Shown: positions 46,563 to 59,834, counted from the stretch's first letter. The stretch is 64,000 bases of DNA from Enoplosus armatus (GCF_043641665.1 NC_092186.1:25201001-25265000); one strand, 5' to 3'. Translations and numbers: made by a program. Notes: generated by a model from the sequence alone, not told the origin.

Positions 46563-49118
46563 CAGTGAAAAGCTAATAGCCAAAAGAAGCCATAACATTT
46601 TTGGAAGTCATAAAATATAATTTTCTTTCACTAGGAACATTTCTCACCGGTCCAAGCTGAACAAGCCAAAATGGGTTTTTATTCTTACAGGCCTATAAAT
46701 CAAAAGCATTAGGACCAAACAGCATGGCAGTGTTTTTGTAATACATAACATCTGCTCAGGGGTTGCAGATGAAAATACGGAACGGTTACATCACATTGAT
46801 GTTAAAAAAAAAAAAAGTGCGCTGTTCCTGTTAAGACACATTTAGTAATATAGAGAGTTATCTCTTTACAGATTTCTAATTGAACAAATGGACAACATTT
46901 TGAGTCATATTCCTTCTGTTGACGAGGTCCATCACTCATATTGTGTATAGCAATAAATGTACAGTATATATCATTAAGACGGCATCAATATTCTGATCTT
47001 TGCGCTGGAAAAGTTTCACCTGGAAGGAAGTTCTTTCATAAAGAAAGCTAGAAAATGAAAATGTGTTTTTACAGTTTCATAACACGTGTAAGTAAACGTG
47101 TTGTGAATCTATGGCTCTGTGTTTATGTGTTGGCTTATCAATTGTGTTTTTCTAACTACGTGAACAACATAATGAGACTCTGTGAGGCTATCAGGCACAG
47201 TGGCGCTTTGAGCTAAATGCTAAGCCGTTTACCTTGTTCACCATCGTAGTTCACGTTAGAATGCAAAACTAAAAACAGAGTCCAGCTGATGTGAATGTCA
47301 TTAGTTTGGCAAGTCATTTAAAACAATAATAATAATAATAATAATTTGACCTGTTGATGGCCCTAAATGAAAAATCAGGGGATCACCAATGTCCGTAAGA
47401 TTCATTCTCTGGGGACATTCATACAGGAAGCAAGATGTTATTTCAGGAGGTTTCCGTCCCATAGGGCCGGTCTTCATATATGAACGAGTGGCATCTGAAA
47501 CGTGTTACAGCAGAGCTGGGAGACTGTGCGTGCCGGAACAGCGTGGAAAGACAGATGACTTGATGAAGTAAGGACGTGTAAAAGGGTTCGCTTCCGGGAG
47601 AGGATTTCCTATTAGTCACCCAGGAAAATCTACGATGCGAGCGCTCTTTTCGACAGCTGCCGCGTCATGAAGGTCACACATCCCCCGGGTCATCGGCGTG
47701 GGCGAACGCTTTTCTCCACCCTCCCTTTAGCGGCCCGCTTCCTTCGAATTACGCATAGTTTGAGCTTTCTGCTCGCTGTGATGTTTGGCGCGGCTGGGTG
47801 ACATTAGCGGGCGGGAAGAAGGAATTGTGAACGCTGTCATTGAAAGAGCTCATGTGCGAGCACAATTTCTTTTTTCTTTTTTTCTCAGCTGTGCGTGTGC
47901 GTTTGCTTTCTTTCTTTTTTTTTCACACTATATAATAGGTGATTCAGGGGATACATTTGTCATAATTGCCAGATGCGACTGGAAAAAGGAGACTTATTTA
48001 AGAACTCCTGCTTCTCTCCAGCTGTGTCACTCCTGACCGGAAGTGCATGGTTGTTGTTTTGTTTTTTCTCTCTCTCTCTTTTCTCCAGATGGTATTTGCT
48101 TTCATTAGCTCTTTACCCAACAACTACTGTGGGTATGTGTTGTCTGATGTGTTATCTCATCTGCTCCAGAGTTTTTCATCCATGTATTACATGCTCCTGG
48201 GTGGTTGGGTGTCCATTTGTGCATGACATTGAACACAAAAAGAAAAAACATGCAAAAGACAAGAGCTCTTGGAGAGAAATAAAGGAAGCAATGTGATGGA
48301 GCCGCTACGAGGCTATGACGGCAGGACCTTTGCTTCCATCTTTAAGTGCGGCGAGAAAGAGAAAGGTCTAAAAACCTTTCAGACGTGGCGGGACGACGCG
48401 TTGTACAATCTGCTTTGTTTCAAGCTAACTGAACCCTGCGCGTTCACGACTGCAAATGTAAAAAGTGTTTGCTTCCGGGAGACGATTTCTGAGAGAGAGA
48501 GAGAGACAAAGACGGCCTTCTTTCACAGAAGTCACCAAGGAATGAAAATTAGGAGTTTGTCGCATTTTTAAAAAAAAAAAATTTAAATTTCTTATTAGTT
48601 CTGTTTTGGACGTCAACGAAACAGTTTTGACAATAGCACGTGAACATGTGCACAATGGAGTATAAATACACAGGTCTGGTGGTGGTTTGAGTTCACGGAA
48701 ACTGAAAGATGTGGTCATTGAATGCATTTTGCCTGAAAAGCGCTGAGAGGATCCGCAGCTCAGTCCACACTGGCTTCTGCGCTGCCGACTGTGAAGAGTT
48801 GAAACAGTGAACTCTGTGTAGAGAAGTGTGAGTTAGCAATTGTCAAAAAAAAAAAAAATTGTTTTTTAATCTGTAAAAGCCTCCACATTTTGGAGCCTGT
48901 CTTGAATTATTTCTATTTCCTTCGTTTTTTGTTCCGAGTTCATTTATAATTTCAAAATTGCTCAAGCTGTTCATTTGAAATCATTTTCACACCACCACCA
49001 CCACCACCATCCCCCCCCCCCACCCTTTAACTCTGTAAATCCGCCCGTGTGTGTCTGAAACCGAGGAGGAAAGAGAGCCAGAAGGACGGAGACTTAGAAC
49101 GTGTGTGTAGGCAGTGCC

Positions 49119-49157
<39 letters not shown>

Positions 49158-50890
49158 TTTTATGTAACACTTGGTTGTCTATTCAGTGGCAAGAATAATC
49201 TGTCCTCGGTCAGGCCGCCTACTCTACACTCCGCAGCTCCTTGCAGATCATATCTTCCCTTTTCAGATTGCAGTAAGACAAATGTTCTCCAATCCCCCTT
49301 CATTCTTTATGCTCTGATGCTCGTCACACGCCGTCCTCCATGCGTGTTTGCGCACAAACAAATGAAAGTGACAATGTATTGGTCTTTGTGCATGTGCGAT
49401 TATTTAACACTAAGACGGATGGGAGATGCTGTTGACTGCCAGACCGCTATGTTGCTACATAGGAAAAATACTTTCATTTCTGTATGCATGTTTGCTATGA
49501 AACCTTTCATTTTATTTATGTAAAACAGTTAACTGAGGCGCATGTTCGTGCGTGCAGAGAACGTGCAGATTTAGATTTATACTGAACATCATAATCTGTC
49601 TTTCTAGTCTTCACCCCCTCATTATTCTTCCCTCTGTCTTATTCCGTCACATGTTCTGATTATTTACAAATGACGTGCATTTTTGCTTGATGGATTTACT
49701 TTTTTTCTTTTTCATAAATTGTCAGAAATGTAAAGTAAATCGATAAATCAGCCCGTTCTTTCAGCACTAACTCAAAGCAGATGTGTTACACAAATCACTT
49801 CAGTTTCCAACCTTCAACAGCCTTCATTCCAGACCTCTGCATCCACCCCCAGCGTGCGTGCGCCCCCCCCCCTCTTCATCCACAACATCACTGAACAGCA
49901 CTTCTCCACTTCCCAGATGCGCTCGAATTGTCCTTGGAGAGTTGACTGTGCAAACAAAGCCCTCTTCCCCCTCCATCTCTCTCTGATTCCACCCCCTCTG
50001 CCTCTCCCTCTATCCACCCCCCCCCCCCCCCCCCACCCCACCCCCCGATTTCACACCATTGAGCATGCCGCGTGTAGCTCCCACTCGCTGGCATCAGAAA
50101 CACTAGATATCTTCAGTTCTGAGCTGTGCAGATTCATACAAACACACGCCAGCATTGGCTTGACGGAGGCTGCGTTCCGCTGCCAACACACACGTTGGGG
50201 ATAGGCAGTGATATAAAAAAAAAAAAGAGAGAGAAGGGGAGAAAGAGTCCAACAGCTCTCGCACACACGCCGGACTCAAGGTAAAAGATCCATATTCATC
50301 TATTGGATGGCAGTGTTATGTAATTCTGCTGTGGACGCGGAGCTCGAGGCATTATGTGGGTCTTTGTCATTCTTACTGGTTCACAGGGCTGATGATTATC
50401 TGCCACTTTGGACGGAGGCTGACTGTAAATCAGGGAGAACACCGTCGATGAAGTGATTTGACGTCGTGTGGCTATTATTGGAGAGAAATACAAGTGTGTC
50501 CTGCCTATTACCTATTCTGCGGCTTCTTTCAGGAGTGTTTGTGTCCACTTTGTGTGGCTGCGTGTCCACATTTCTACCTAAGTGACGTTCATGCATGCTT
50601 TCAGTGCCATTTCCAACAGCGAGCGCTGTTGCAAATCAGTTGACACCCTCCCGCCTTCCCTCCCTTGACGCTGAAAAGCTCTGAGGGCTTTTTCAGGTCC
50701 AGTAAATGTCAGTCATCAGGGCTATCAAAGATGGAGTGGGGCTTTGAAGCCCACACAAGTGCCACCTCGGGGTGTGAGGTGCATCCAAACCCCTTCCACA
50801 CAGATGTTTCAGTTTTTGAACCCTCCTACTCCTACTTGCCCCATATATGTCATGTCATCGACCACGATACTCGTCATATCTCGTGGAGTG
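45480..50890. other. Intergenic, no gene seen
   Basis: Contains (GT)n at 46,534-46,562 and 49,121-49,156, a CAC run with poly-C near 48,988-49,022, and an 18-base poly-C at 50,017-50,034. No exon supported. Confidence 0.5.
47195..47440 (-). repeat. Dispersed teleost repeat (family 1), minus-strand copy
   Basis: On the + strand: GTGGCGCTTTGAGCTAAATG, TTTACCTTGTTCACCATCGT, TGTCATTAGTTTGGCAAGTC, an (AAT)n insert (47,325-47,344), CAGGGGATCACCAATGTC and CTCTGGGGACATTCATAC, all reverse complements of the family landmarks. Confidence 0.7.
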
Positions 50891-50899
50891 TTCAGTTGT

Positions 50900-51080
50900 G
50901 AGCATTAGAGGTACTGGCAGGAGGATTTTGTTACCTTTTAGACAGGGCCAGGCTGTCTGCGTGCTAAGCTAAGCTAGGCAGCTCCTGGCGACAGCTTCGC
51001 GTGTACCGTACAAACGAAAAGAGTGGTATCGATCTTCTCACCAACTTTCAGCAAGTTATAACGCTCTTTAACAAAGTGCT
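50900..51080 (+). repeat. Dispersed teleost repeat (family 2) copy
   Basis: Landmarks are ACAGGGCCAGGCTGTCTGCG, GTGCTAAGCTAAGCTAGGCA and AGAGTGGTATCGATCTTCTC. Confidence 0.65.
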
Positions 51081-51174
51081 TTGAGTTCCCTAAACGTACC
51101 AATACAATGTTGATCACGTGCAAGTTACCAGGAGCAAGATATTGTAGGAAAACAAATAATAATGATATACAGTG

Positions 51175-51490
51175 ACAGTGAATTTTATTTTTATTTTCAT
51201 ACAGCCCACAAATTTGCCTCGAGGGGGGCTTTACAATCTTTAGCCGGCATTCAGACCAGATCTGGCGTTGCGGGCGAAAGCGCCAGTCCTCCCGTTCATT
51301 TTGAATGTGGGTAGTCAGTTCAGGCTGCGGCGGTGGCAACCTGACGCACACCGCCCCGCACAACCCTGCGTTCATCGCCGCAACCGCCAGATTTGGTCTG
51401 AACGCAGCCTCAGACCCTCGATTTGGATAAGAAAACAGAGGAGTGATCCCTCCTCCAGGATGGACAGACACGCCAATAGATGAATGACAT
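51175..51490 (+). repeat. Dispersed teleost repeat (family 4) split by a MITE
   Basis: Left part: CATACAGCCCACAAATTTGC and GGGGGCTTTACAATCTTTA (to about 51,241). Right part: CCCTCGATTTGGATAAG, GAGGAGTGATCCCTCCTC and AGGATGGACAGACACGCC. Both belong to one well-known fish repeat, in which an ATTTGCCTC-GGCTTTACAATC block is followed by a GACCCTCGATTTG block. A separate element lies between them. Confidence 0.65.
51242..51413. mobile_element. MITE with terminal inverted repeats nested in family 4
   Basis: Left end GCATTCAGACCAGATCTGGC and right end GCCAGATTTGGTCTGAACGC are imperfect inverted repeats of about 25-30 bases, and the next segments (GTTGCGG / CCGCAACC) also pair. It has no coding capacity. 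Its 'TGCGTTCAGACC' ends look like a fish non-autonomous DNA transposon. No clean target duplication could be fixed. Confidence 0.65.
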
Positions 51491-52254
51491 TGATACAGTT
51501 AGCTTGTTTTGTTGATAAAGCGTAATCCAGGGGTGTCGCTGTAAAATAAATAAAACCAGAACTAACTGCATAACCCCCCCACTATAGAGGTAAGTGGTCA
51601 AATCTGTGTTGAACTTTGACAAACAAGGCATGCAGCCCAGTTAAAGAGCATACCAACTACAGTGCTTAACAAATGTTTTAGACCCCCACCCAGTGTAAGG
51701 TGTTTGCCCCCGCTGCCCTAAATGAACAGTATTGCTGATGTGTCTGTAATGGTTAATCCACCAGTATGTGCAAGCCAAGCTCCTCAATCAAAATGATATC
51801 TTTAATGCTAAAATAGAATTATTGTTGTTATCCATGAATTCTCAAATTTACTGTTTTACAAAAAAGCTGAAAGAAAATAATAAAGCACGTTATTATTTTT
51901 TGATTGAGATGCCAAATCACAGTTATTTACTTGCATTCCTGAACAGAAACATTTGTTTTGCGGTTGCAAAGAATGCAAGCTGTTATCAGGGCCAAAGGAG
52001 GTCATACAGAATATTAAGATTTTTGGTTAATATATGTGAATAAGGACTATTTAGTTGTTCCAGTTTGTTATTTGCCTAATAGATAACGACACAATTTTTT
52101 GTTTGAAACAAGTTTTTGACAGATTCCTAAAATATTTGTGTTTTCTCATTTTTATGACAGGTGGTGTAATACATTTGTTAAGCGCTGTATGTAAGAGATA
52201 ATTGATCCTATGCCTGCTGTCACAGTGTGCACTCAGTGTGATTCAACCACGTGC

Positions 52255-53160
52255 ACTTCTGTAGATTCAACACGAGCGCGCCGGCGCGTCCTTGCTGCAT
52301 GCGTACGACAGCACAGTTTTCAAATCCTGCTCAAGAGCAATGCTTTTAGTAGACAGAGAGCGACGTGCCGAGGAGAGGAGAGGAGCCGCCGTCTGCGATG
52401 CAAAATAAATCCCTGGAACAAACTGGTTACATAAATGGCTGAAGGCAGGATGAGCGACGGGAGACGTGCGCTCAGTCTGCAGCACCGAGCAGTTAAAAGC
52501 CGGAGAGAACAAAGCGCGGGTCCGGATTTAAAACCCGCCACAGCACCGTACACCTGTATCACAGAGTTTGCTCCGCGTGGTGGTTAGGGTGGACTGGTTG
52601 GATGTGTTAATCCACTGCAAAAACCCACAGTGTTTACAAACACGACAGCCGTTTTTTGCTTTTCTGCAGTCACGCCGCGGCATTGATCAGCTATTTCCAG
52701 GCGTCCTGTACCTGAGCAGAGCTCCACTCTCTGTGATACCTATTGGCGAAACCCAACTGGAGCCCCGGGCTCACAGGACCACACAAAAAAGCCCATTCAA
52801 GCCCAGTCACATCCCATCATGTTCGCATGTAGCCTACAGTAGACGACAAGCTCTAATTTTATCACCAAGCCAAATGTTCTCCAGGAGCTGATGTGTGGCG
52901 TGCCCTTATCATCTTGAACGCCCCCCCGGCACGCGCGTGCTTTTAATAGTCCCGTCCAGCCGGCGACAGGCGGATTTGCTGTGTTTGAGCGTAAATCCGT
53001 CACATAGCTGCGAGTCAAAGGCTTGGCCAAAGATCGAGAAGCCCTGTCCGCCCTCCCCTCACCCTTGAGGCGAGCGAGAGTGGTGAGTGGCGAGAGCTTC
53101 AAGTGCGGCTCGCTTTTCAGCCCATTTTGTCCGGGGCGAAAGCGAAGACGCACGACATAA
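52255..53160. promoter_or_regulatory. CpG-rich stretch, candidate promoter or enhancer
   Basis: Three sub-blocks (about 52,260-52,400, 52,900-53,000 and 53,030-53,160) are visibly rich in CG dinucleotides (for example ACGAGCGCGCCGGCGCGTCC and GGCACGCGCGTGC), unlike most of the window. It lies about 8-9 kb before the first identified RGS exon. No initiator or TATA element is evident. Confidence 0.3.
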
Positions 53161-56100
53161 GAGTTTTAAAACAGAACGTAGAAGGTTTCAGCAGGCCACG
53201 TTGTGACAGCGGCTGTCAAGAGCCGATTGGGTTTCTAAACGCACTGTGCCGAATGAAAGTTGGATCACTTTGCCGTTAATTTTCGTTCATGAACTCACCT
53301 ACCTGCCCCAGCAGCGCACAGGTAAAGATCTCGCGGCTTTTAGCGGAGTTTGCGGAGACAGAGCTACATGGGGAGGGAAGATTGGACTTCATTTTGCTGG
53401 TTGGCAGAAACGTGACTCCAAATTATTTCTATTTGTGCTTTGTGCCCGCTGGATGTGTAAATAAGGCCAGAGTAGGTGTTGTAGGCCCCCCCCCCCCTTT
53501 GCTAATGATTGGGGCAGCGCTCAGGAGAAATGAGCCTTTCCCGCCCGATTAGTGAGCCGGTTGAATCGAGACGCATGGCTCCAAAGTACCTATGGTTAAA
53601 GATATTTTATGTGCAAACACGAATCACGATTTCGAGAAACAACTGCCTTTTTTTTTTTAAAGATAAATAAATAAATAAATAAATAGTGGTGTAGATATTC
53701 TGACGGACTGACTGCTTGGCTTTGCTCATCACCTCCGTGCACGCGAGAGTTTTGACAACTGTTAATGAGCGGGAACCTCATTTCGTCTTCGTCAGCGGCA
53801 ACCAGCCATTTGTTTTATCAAGAGCGATTCGTTGGCGACGCGCAGACTTTGCACATCTAGGATAGAAATAAACAACCCAGACTGTGACGATGTAATCAAG
53901 CATGCGTAACCCAAACGTGGTGAAATAAAACGACGCGTTTTAATTCATTTGGTCAGCTATTACTTACTATTCTTCGCGGCCATTATCTTCAGCGCGTACG
54001 ATTGATTTCATTGTAGCCTTGTCTTTAACCCGAGCTACACTAATTTGATGAACACGGCGTAAGTCTGACACACACACACACACACACAAAAAAAAGCGGC
54101 AACAGCAGAACCCCAGCAGGCAGCAGAGCAACACTAATCTCAAAGAACACGAGTTGGAAAGAGGATGAAACCATAGTGATGTCTGTAGAGCAGATGGGCA
54201 ATCTTTTTCAGCTTCGGAGATAATGTACCGCGCCCGTGTAAGGTTTGCCCAGTGCATTTCCATTCTTTTGGAGATTAAATGATAAGCTGCTGTAGCTCGT
54301 GAACTGGACGCAGATTAAGTTGATGCAAAATGAATAGATGGAAGGAGCCCGGGCGGCGGCGGCGGGGGGAGTGACATTAATCTAACCGTGCATTGAGCGT
54401 ACCTTTCTGAGTAGAAAGTAGATGAAAATAGTATCAGGATGTTATGTGCTGAAAAGCCCCCCCCACCCCACACCACCCCCTGGCCAGCTTTATCCCAGGT
54501 CGACCCATCAGACAGCTGAAGCGAGCTCAGGTGTCACCGCAGGAGGCCTCAGAGGACGGAGGGACCACAGAGTTACGGAACACGATGTGTAGCGTGTTAA
54601 GTTTGACATCTTTTACTCATACTGCTTCGTTTTCGTTAATTGTTCCGTCTACCGTCACGGACGTTATTTTATTTAATTGGAGGTGGACACGATGTTGGAA
54701 AACACCTTGAAGTTGTGCGCACACGAGAGCTCATTCATTTTGATTTTTGATTTTTTTTGATTTCTGAAAATAGGTTTTAAAAGTAACCAGTTATTTTGAA
54801 TATTGCGAAACTAGCAAACACTTAACGAAAAAAGAAAAGTCAAACGACCGCTACTTTTTGTTTTGTTTTGTGGGACAGATGTATGAAACGCAGGGAGTAA
54901 AGACAGACACGAATGCACACAAAGGCGGAAATACCACCAAAATGATATTCTGCTTTATAAATCTCTAGTACTTCTTGCCTGCTCCAGCACTCAATGGGAA
55001 ATAAGAGAAATGCGGTTTTACCGATTGTGCCGCGTTAGACGGGGGCTCTCCAACAATGTCGGAGCGGCTGTACGTGCCACAGCTGCGGCTATATATAGCG
55101 CTGTTTTCACCAATTCATCACAAGAACCTGTAAGCTGGTATTTGTGCCGACAACTCACACCATTATATTTCTCAGTTTTTTTTACAAACTGCTACACGAC
55201 GCGAGGGTGAAAGTGAAAGTAAACGATCACACAATGCCATAATATGAGCCCTCCGATGTATAGAAAAAGAACCAGACAAGAAAACAGCAACATCTGTCTG
55301 GGAAATACATGTTTTGTTTTGTTTTGGTGCATACGCAACGTTTATGCGTCTGACCCCAGGTCTTTTTTTTTGTTGCATTTTCCGACATCATTTGTATTCC
55401 CTGAAGCATTTCGTGAGCTGGCCTTGACACAACGGCGCTCTGTTTACTGTAAACGGCGGTGACCAGTGTCCTCTGGCACAAGGGAAAATACACGTGGGGA
55501 AATGAAATCCCCTTTAAACCAGTCCGCTCTGCTAATGTGTCGGGAAACGGCTCATCATTTTCACTTCCACCAACCTTCGCCATCACTTGGAGTCTGTCTT
55601 GCAAAGACAACAACAACAACAACAACAACACATGATCGCAGCGGCAGCTTGCAAGCTCTCCTCAGGGGGGGCAAAGTGTGCTTGTGGATCCCAGTCCCGT
55701 CCCGAAACCTACCTGAGCAGGCGTCTGGGCAGGGAAAGGACGGAAATAAATCCCGGGAAGCAGCCGTGATTCCTGCTCTCTGCTGTTCCTGCAACACATC
55801 AGATGGTCTGACACGTACTTCTGTGACTCAGAGTCTCACGTCTGACAAAGTTGGCTGCAGCGAGGAAAGGGACATGTCTTGGCTTGACTTGGCCGAAACT
55901 GAATCTTGAGTCAGAGTGCATCTTAATTAGCCGCGGCTGAAACTGTCTCGGAATGAATATGATGATCACATTCAGTGTGATTACATGTTGAAACGTTCGT
56001 CCCACATTACGCTTAAAAAAGGATTTTAGCATCCCTGTCTGTTCGCTTGTTCAGCGTTTAGCTCAGCTGCAATAATCTTTGGCATCTAATGAGCAAATGC

Positions 56101-56239
56101 TTTTCTCTTTGGCTTACTATCTCTCTTATGAATGTAACTTGAAAGTGGCTCTTTTTTATTTACTCTTGCAGTGACCTACTCTAATATACTGGAAGAAATA
56201 CAATATGTGGATCCCCCCCCCCCCCCACACACACTCTCT

Positions 56240-56540
56240 TTAATACCACTCTCATGTCTGTACGGCAAATATGAAGCTGAAAGCCAGGAGAGGGTTAACG
56301 TAGTGTTACGTAGCTCAGCATAAAGACTGGAAACGGGAAAACTGGCCGAAAAAGTAGTCCAGCACACTTCTATCAAGGCCACAGTGTGTAATGTTTGAAC
56401 CTCTTTTTTTGTTTTGTTTTGTTTTGTTTTCTCTACGTATTAAACAAATGACGTTGATTGCTGAGCTTTGGACAGAGCCGAGCTAGCTGCGTGCAGTCTT
56501 TATGCTAAGCTAAGCTAACCATCTCCTAGCAGTAGCTGTG
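56240..56540. repeat. Two family 2 remnants in opposite orientation
   Basis: 56,240-56,345 carries the complement of the family 2 landmarks (CAGCATAAAGACTGGAAACG, GAAAACTGGCC). 56,455-56,540 carries the direct form (CAGTCTTTATGCTAAGCTAA, GCTAACC). A GTTTT run (56,409-56,432) separates them. Facing copies could pair as a hairpin. Confidence 0.55.
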
Positions 56541-56548
56541 TCCACCCT

Positions 56549-56715
56549 GTCGAAGTGTCCTTGAGCAAGACACTGAACACTTAAGTTGCTCTCCGATGGA
56601 GACCAGCCCCTTGCATGGCAGCTCGGGCGCCATCGGTGTGTGAATGTGTGTGAGTGAGACCTGAACTGGAGCGCTTTGGGAAGCGTTACGGCTGCAAAGC
56701 GCTTTATAAAAACAA
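56549..56715 (+). mobile_element. SINE-like remnant related to the 25.5 kb element
   Basis: Shares AGTGTCCTTGAGCAAGACAC, GGTGTGTGAATGTGTG and CAAAGCGCTTTATAAAA with 25,545-25,715 in the same order. More decayed than that copy. Confidence 0.6.
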
Positions 56716-57268
56716 CATGACGTATGGTGGAAGTTTGTCCCAGATTTAGATAGGACGCAACCTAAAATGTCCTAAAAATATAACTTGACAAGTTGCTATT
56801 TTTACTTGCACTCTGCAGGAACGGGAGTGAGCTGTGAGCAGGGATGTGACCTGTACTTAAGATGTTCTTCTTCTAACTTGAGATGACGTGACGCACACAC
56901 ACACACACACACACACACACGTGGTCTCTTGCCCTTTTGCCTTTAACATCAATGTCACCGTCAGCGCAGATATGTGCACCTGAGCATCCATAGTTCACAA
57001 TAAATCTATTTATCAATACTGTCCACCTATTGGCAACAAGCTAGTTTGGTTTTTACCACAATATGCATGACTGGCTGAAACTGCAAAATAAAACCTCTGA
57101 CCACAACTTTGAAGCAGAAGATATTGCAGAGGTTTTTTTTTTTTTTTTTTTTCTCATTATACAAGCCCACGGTTCATAATGACTTTGCAGCATGTCTTCA
57201 GAAATGAGAACATGGAGGGAAATCTGAAAACCTGCATTGCACCACGTTAGGTAACATCAAAGACCATG

Positions 57269-57302
<34 letters not shown>

Positions 57303-58085
57303 TACAACTTCCATGATCTAGATTTTTACTTCTTAATCTGCCAATCCCAACAGGCATCTCAGATACCGGAGGTCTCGCGGATATCGCCTGCGCTTTCAGA
57401 TTCATGAGGCGCACTTGTGTATATCTCAGACATTAGAGCGCTGTTGCTGTTTTTAGCCTCTTTCCTCCAGGAGCCGGCCTTGCTGCATGGCTGAATAGAA
57501 CATGCACTGCTTGATCCTGACTACATGGATTTGTCAGGGATTTTTATAAATAGCTCAGCGGCAGCACGTGTCTGCACCACGCTGCGGACGAAAGAATGCA
57601 GCTCGCAACAGCCAGAGAGGTAGGAATTTGTCGAAAACGGAGGAGGAGACGAAGCGAGGGGAGGAGAGGGGTCCGTTGTCATGTTATTGACAGTTTGGCG
57701 GCGCATGTCAATATGTCCACGTCTCTCCTCGTCAACCTCACTACGCGACCTTTGTCATGCTGAAAAAGGCAGACGCTGAAACACATACAAACTCGAACTC
57801 CACTTCCAGCGTGAATGAATTAATAAGCAAGCTGCTGTCCAAGTGTGTCCATTTGTAATACATGAATTTGCGAGAATTCGGGACCAGATGAAGTTTTACA
57901 CGGAATTCAAAAGTACTAATCGCAGTCTGACGGCTGTGTGTTGATGCGTAAACAATCGACGCGAAATAACCTCTAATTTCTGTTATCATCTAATCATGCG
58001 AGCCATGAATGGGGGTGACTACATAATGGCGCCATTTGAAGGAACTCGGTGGTGGAATTTGGCTGAGACGACGCCATCAACAGGG

Positions 58086-58190
58086 CAGGGCAAGGCAAGC
58101 CCGGTTTATTAGTATTGCACCTCTCAGCATCAAGGCAATTCAAAGTGATTCATGTAAGACATAAAAAGGAAATACGTACAGTGCAGTTGC
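58086..58190 (+). repeat. Dispersed teleost repeat (GGCAAGGCAAG-TTTATT type)
   Basis: GGCAAGGCAAGCCCGGTTTA, TTAGTATTGCACCTCTCAGC, CAAGGCAATTCAAAGTG and GACATAAAAAGGAAATACG match a repeat I know from many fish introns (typically 'ggcaaggcaagtttatttgtatagcacatttca'). Confidence 0.6.
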
Positions 58191-58469
58191 AATGCAATGC
58201 AAATTGAATTCATTAAAGGGCAGTGGCAGGAAAGTTTTAAGCCTAACCCTAACCCTCATCCATTTGGCACATTTTCTGGATCTTTTGATTCATCTTCCTT
58301 AGCTGATGGAGTCACCAAGTTGCCACGGAAGAATAAAGGCTCAAGGTTGATTAACTAATTCATTCATTCCTCATCTGCTGGGGAAGATTGTGTGATTACG
58401 ATCGAACAGCTCCAGAACAGCAACTAAATGGACCTCATGGTGTTAAAATGTTGCCGGCTGAGAAAACAC

Positions 58470-58570
58470 AATCATGTTCCCCAGAGGATGTGTCCAGTTC
58501 ATTTCAGTGATGCCCTTTACCTTTTCTCTGTAGCGCCAAACCTTACACCGAAACTTCACCTGCACACAGT
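58470..58570 (+). repeat. Dispersed teleost repeat (family 1), partial copy
   Basis: CATGTTCCCCAGAGGATG, TTCAGTGATGCCCTTTACC and CTGTAGCGCCAAACC match the central landmarks of the family. The rest is absent or decayed. Confidence 0.5.
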
Positions 58571-59834
58571 ACGTTACGTGGTTCTGTTATGACCTCTCGG
58601 CTGCAGGGCTTAAAGAACGGCGTCCTGTGTCCCGTATTAGTGGAAGTGGAAGTGTTAGTGGTGTTGGCATTGCTGCCACCGTTGCATGAGAAAGCCACCC
58701 TAGCAACACTCTTTTATAACCCTCCACTGGGAAGGTCTGTGGAGGAATCTGACGTAAAACTCGACCCTTCACCGGTGAACTTTAGTAAATTCGCAGTCTG
58801 CTACGCTTGAAATATCTCTGCCCATTATTCTTGCAATCCCTTCTGAAAATAACTATTCATTAACAAATGAAGTGCACCTTGAGATTATGACTCACGCAGA
58901 TGACACACAAACCGCTCTTCCAGTCCAGTGCACCTGTTTTATGCATCACATCTGATACATGAGACGGGTGTTTCTGGGGCAGAAAGCATCGTATCCTGCG
59001 AGTGCGTCCGAAACGAGCCGCGCAAACGTCAGTGTTTTGCCTTCTCAGGTTTATTCTTGAGCGGTTAGAAAAGCTTCTGAAGGAAGCATGGAAGCTATTT
59101 ACTCTCCACTAAAAACTGAAAGCTCCTCGCCGGAGAGTGTGGCGGGCTTTCATTGATGTTCTTTATGTAAAAACCCATTTACCTCTCTGATGCTCACGCT
59201 TGATGGCAAAGCAGACTGCCATCTAATATTCATTTAAAGGCAATATGAGAAACCTGATATATTAGCCCAAGCCAAACACAAATGCAAACAAAAACAACCT
59301 GTCGGAGGGTAGATGCAGGGCACAGAGTGGCATTTTAAAAAAATAAATAAAAACCTTGGCTGAAATTGTAGCGGATGAAGCCCATTAATTCCAGCAAATG
59401 GCTTTTGGTTGGCTAATGAACAGTACATGTCATGCAATGTTCCCAATTGACACCGTTCAAGAGGCAGGAACACTTACAAGAAAGACGACACTTGTGAAAT
59501 AGTGGCTTTTTAAGGTTGAAATGGACGAATGGAAGAGGATGGATGGATCCAAGTTGTTTTAGTTAAAACTTTAGATCACTCCGGAGGCTTTCACGTAGCA
59601 GATCTGTCACAAAACTGATGAGTAAAACGGGTTTCTTTTATCAGAACCAGAAGCATTTAGAAAGGTCTTGCTCCAAACTTCTTCGTAATATAAACTACAG
59701 GGGATTTTAAAACTCAACCGTCTCATCCAACTGGCCGATTTTGAACTTTGAACTTTATTACGCGATTGTGTCTTAAACTTTGGTCTTACAAACAAGATAT
59801 AACGTGTTATTTAGTGAGCTTTAGAGATGATGCT

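Noticed and set aside
55466..55909. 147-codon + strand frame
   Set aside because: Contains a (CAA)n tract read as Thr repeats and no homology is apparent.
58238..58256. Telomere-like CCTAACCCTAACCCT
   Set aside because: Only about two and a half units, common by chance and in fish repeats. Not an interstitial telomere.
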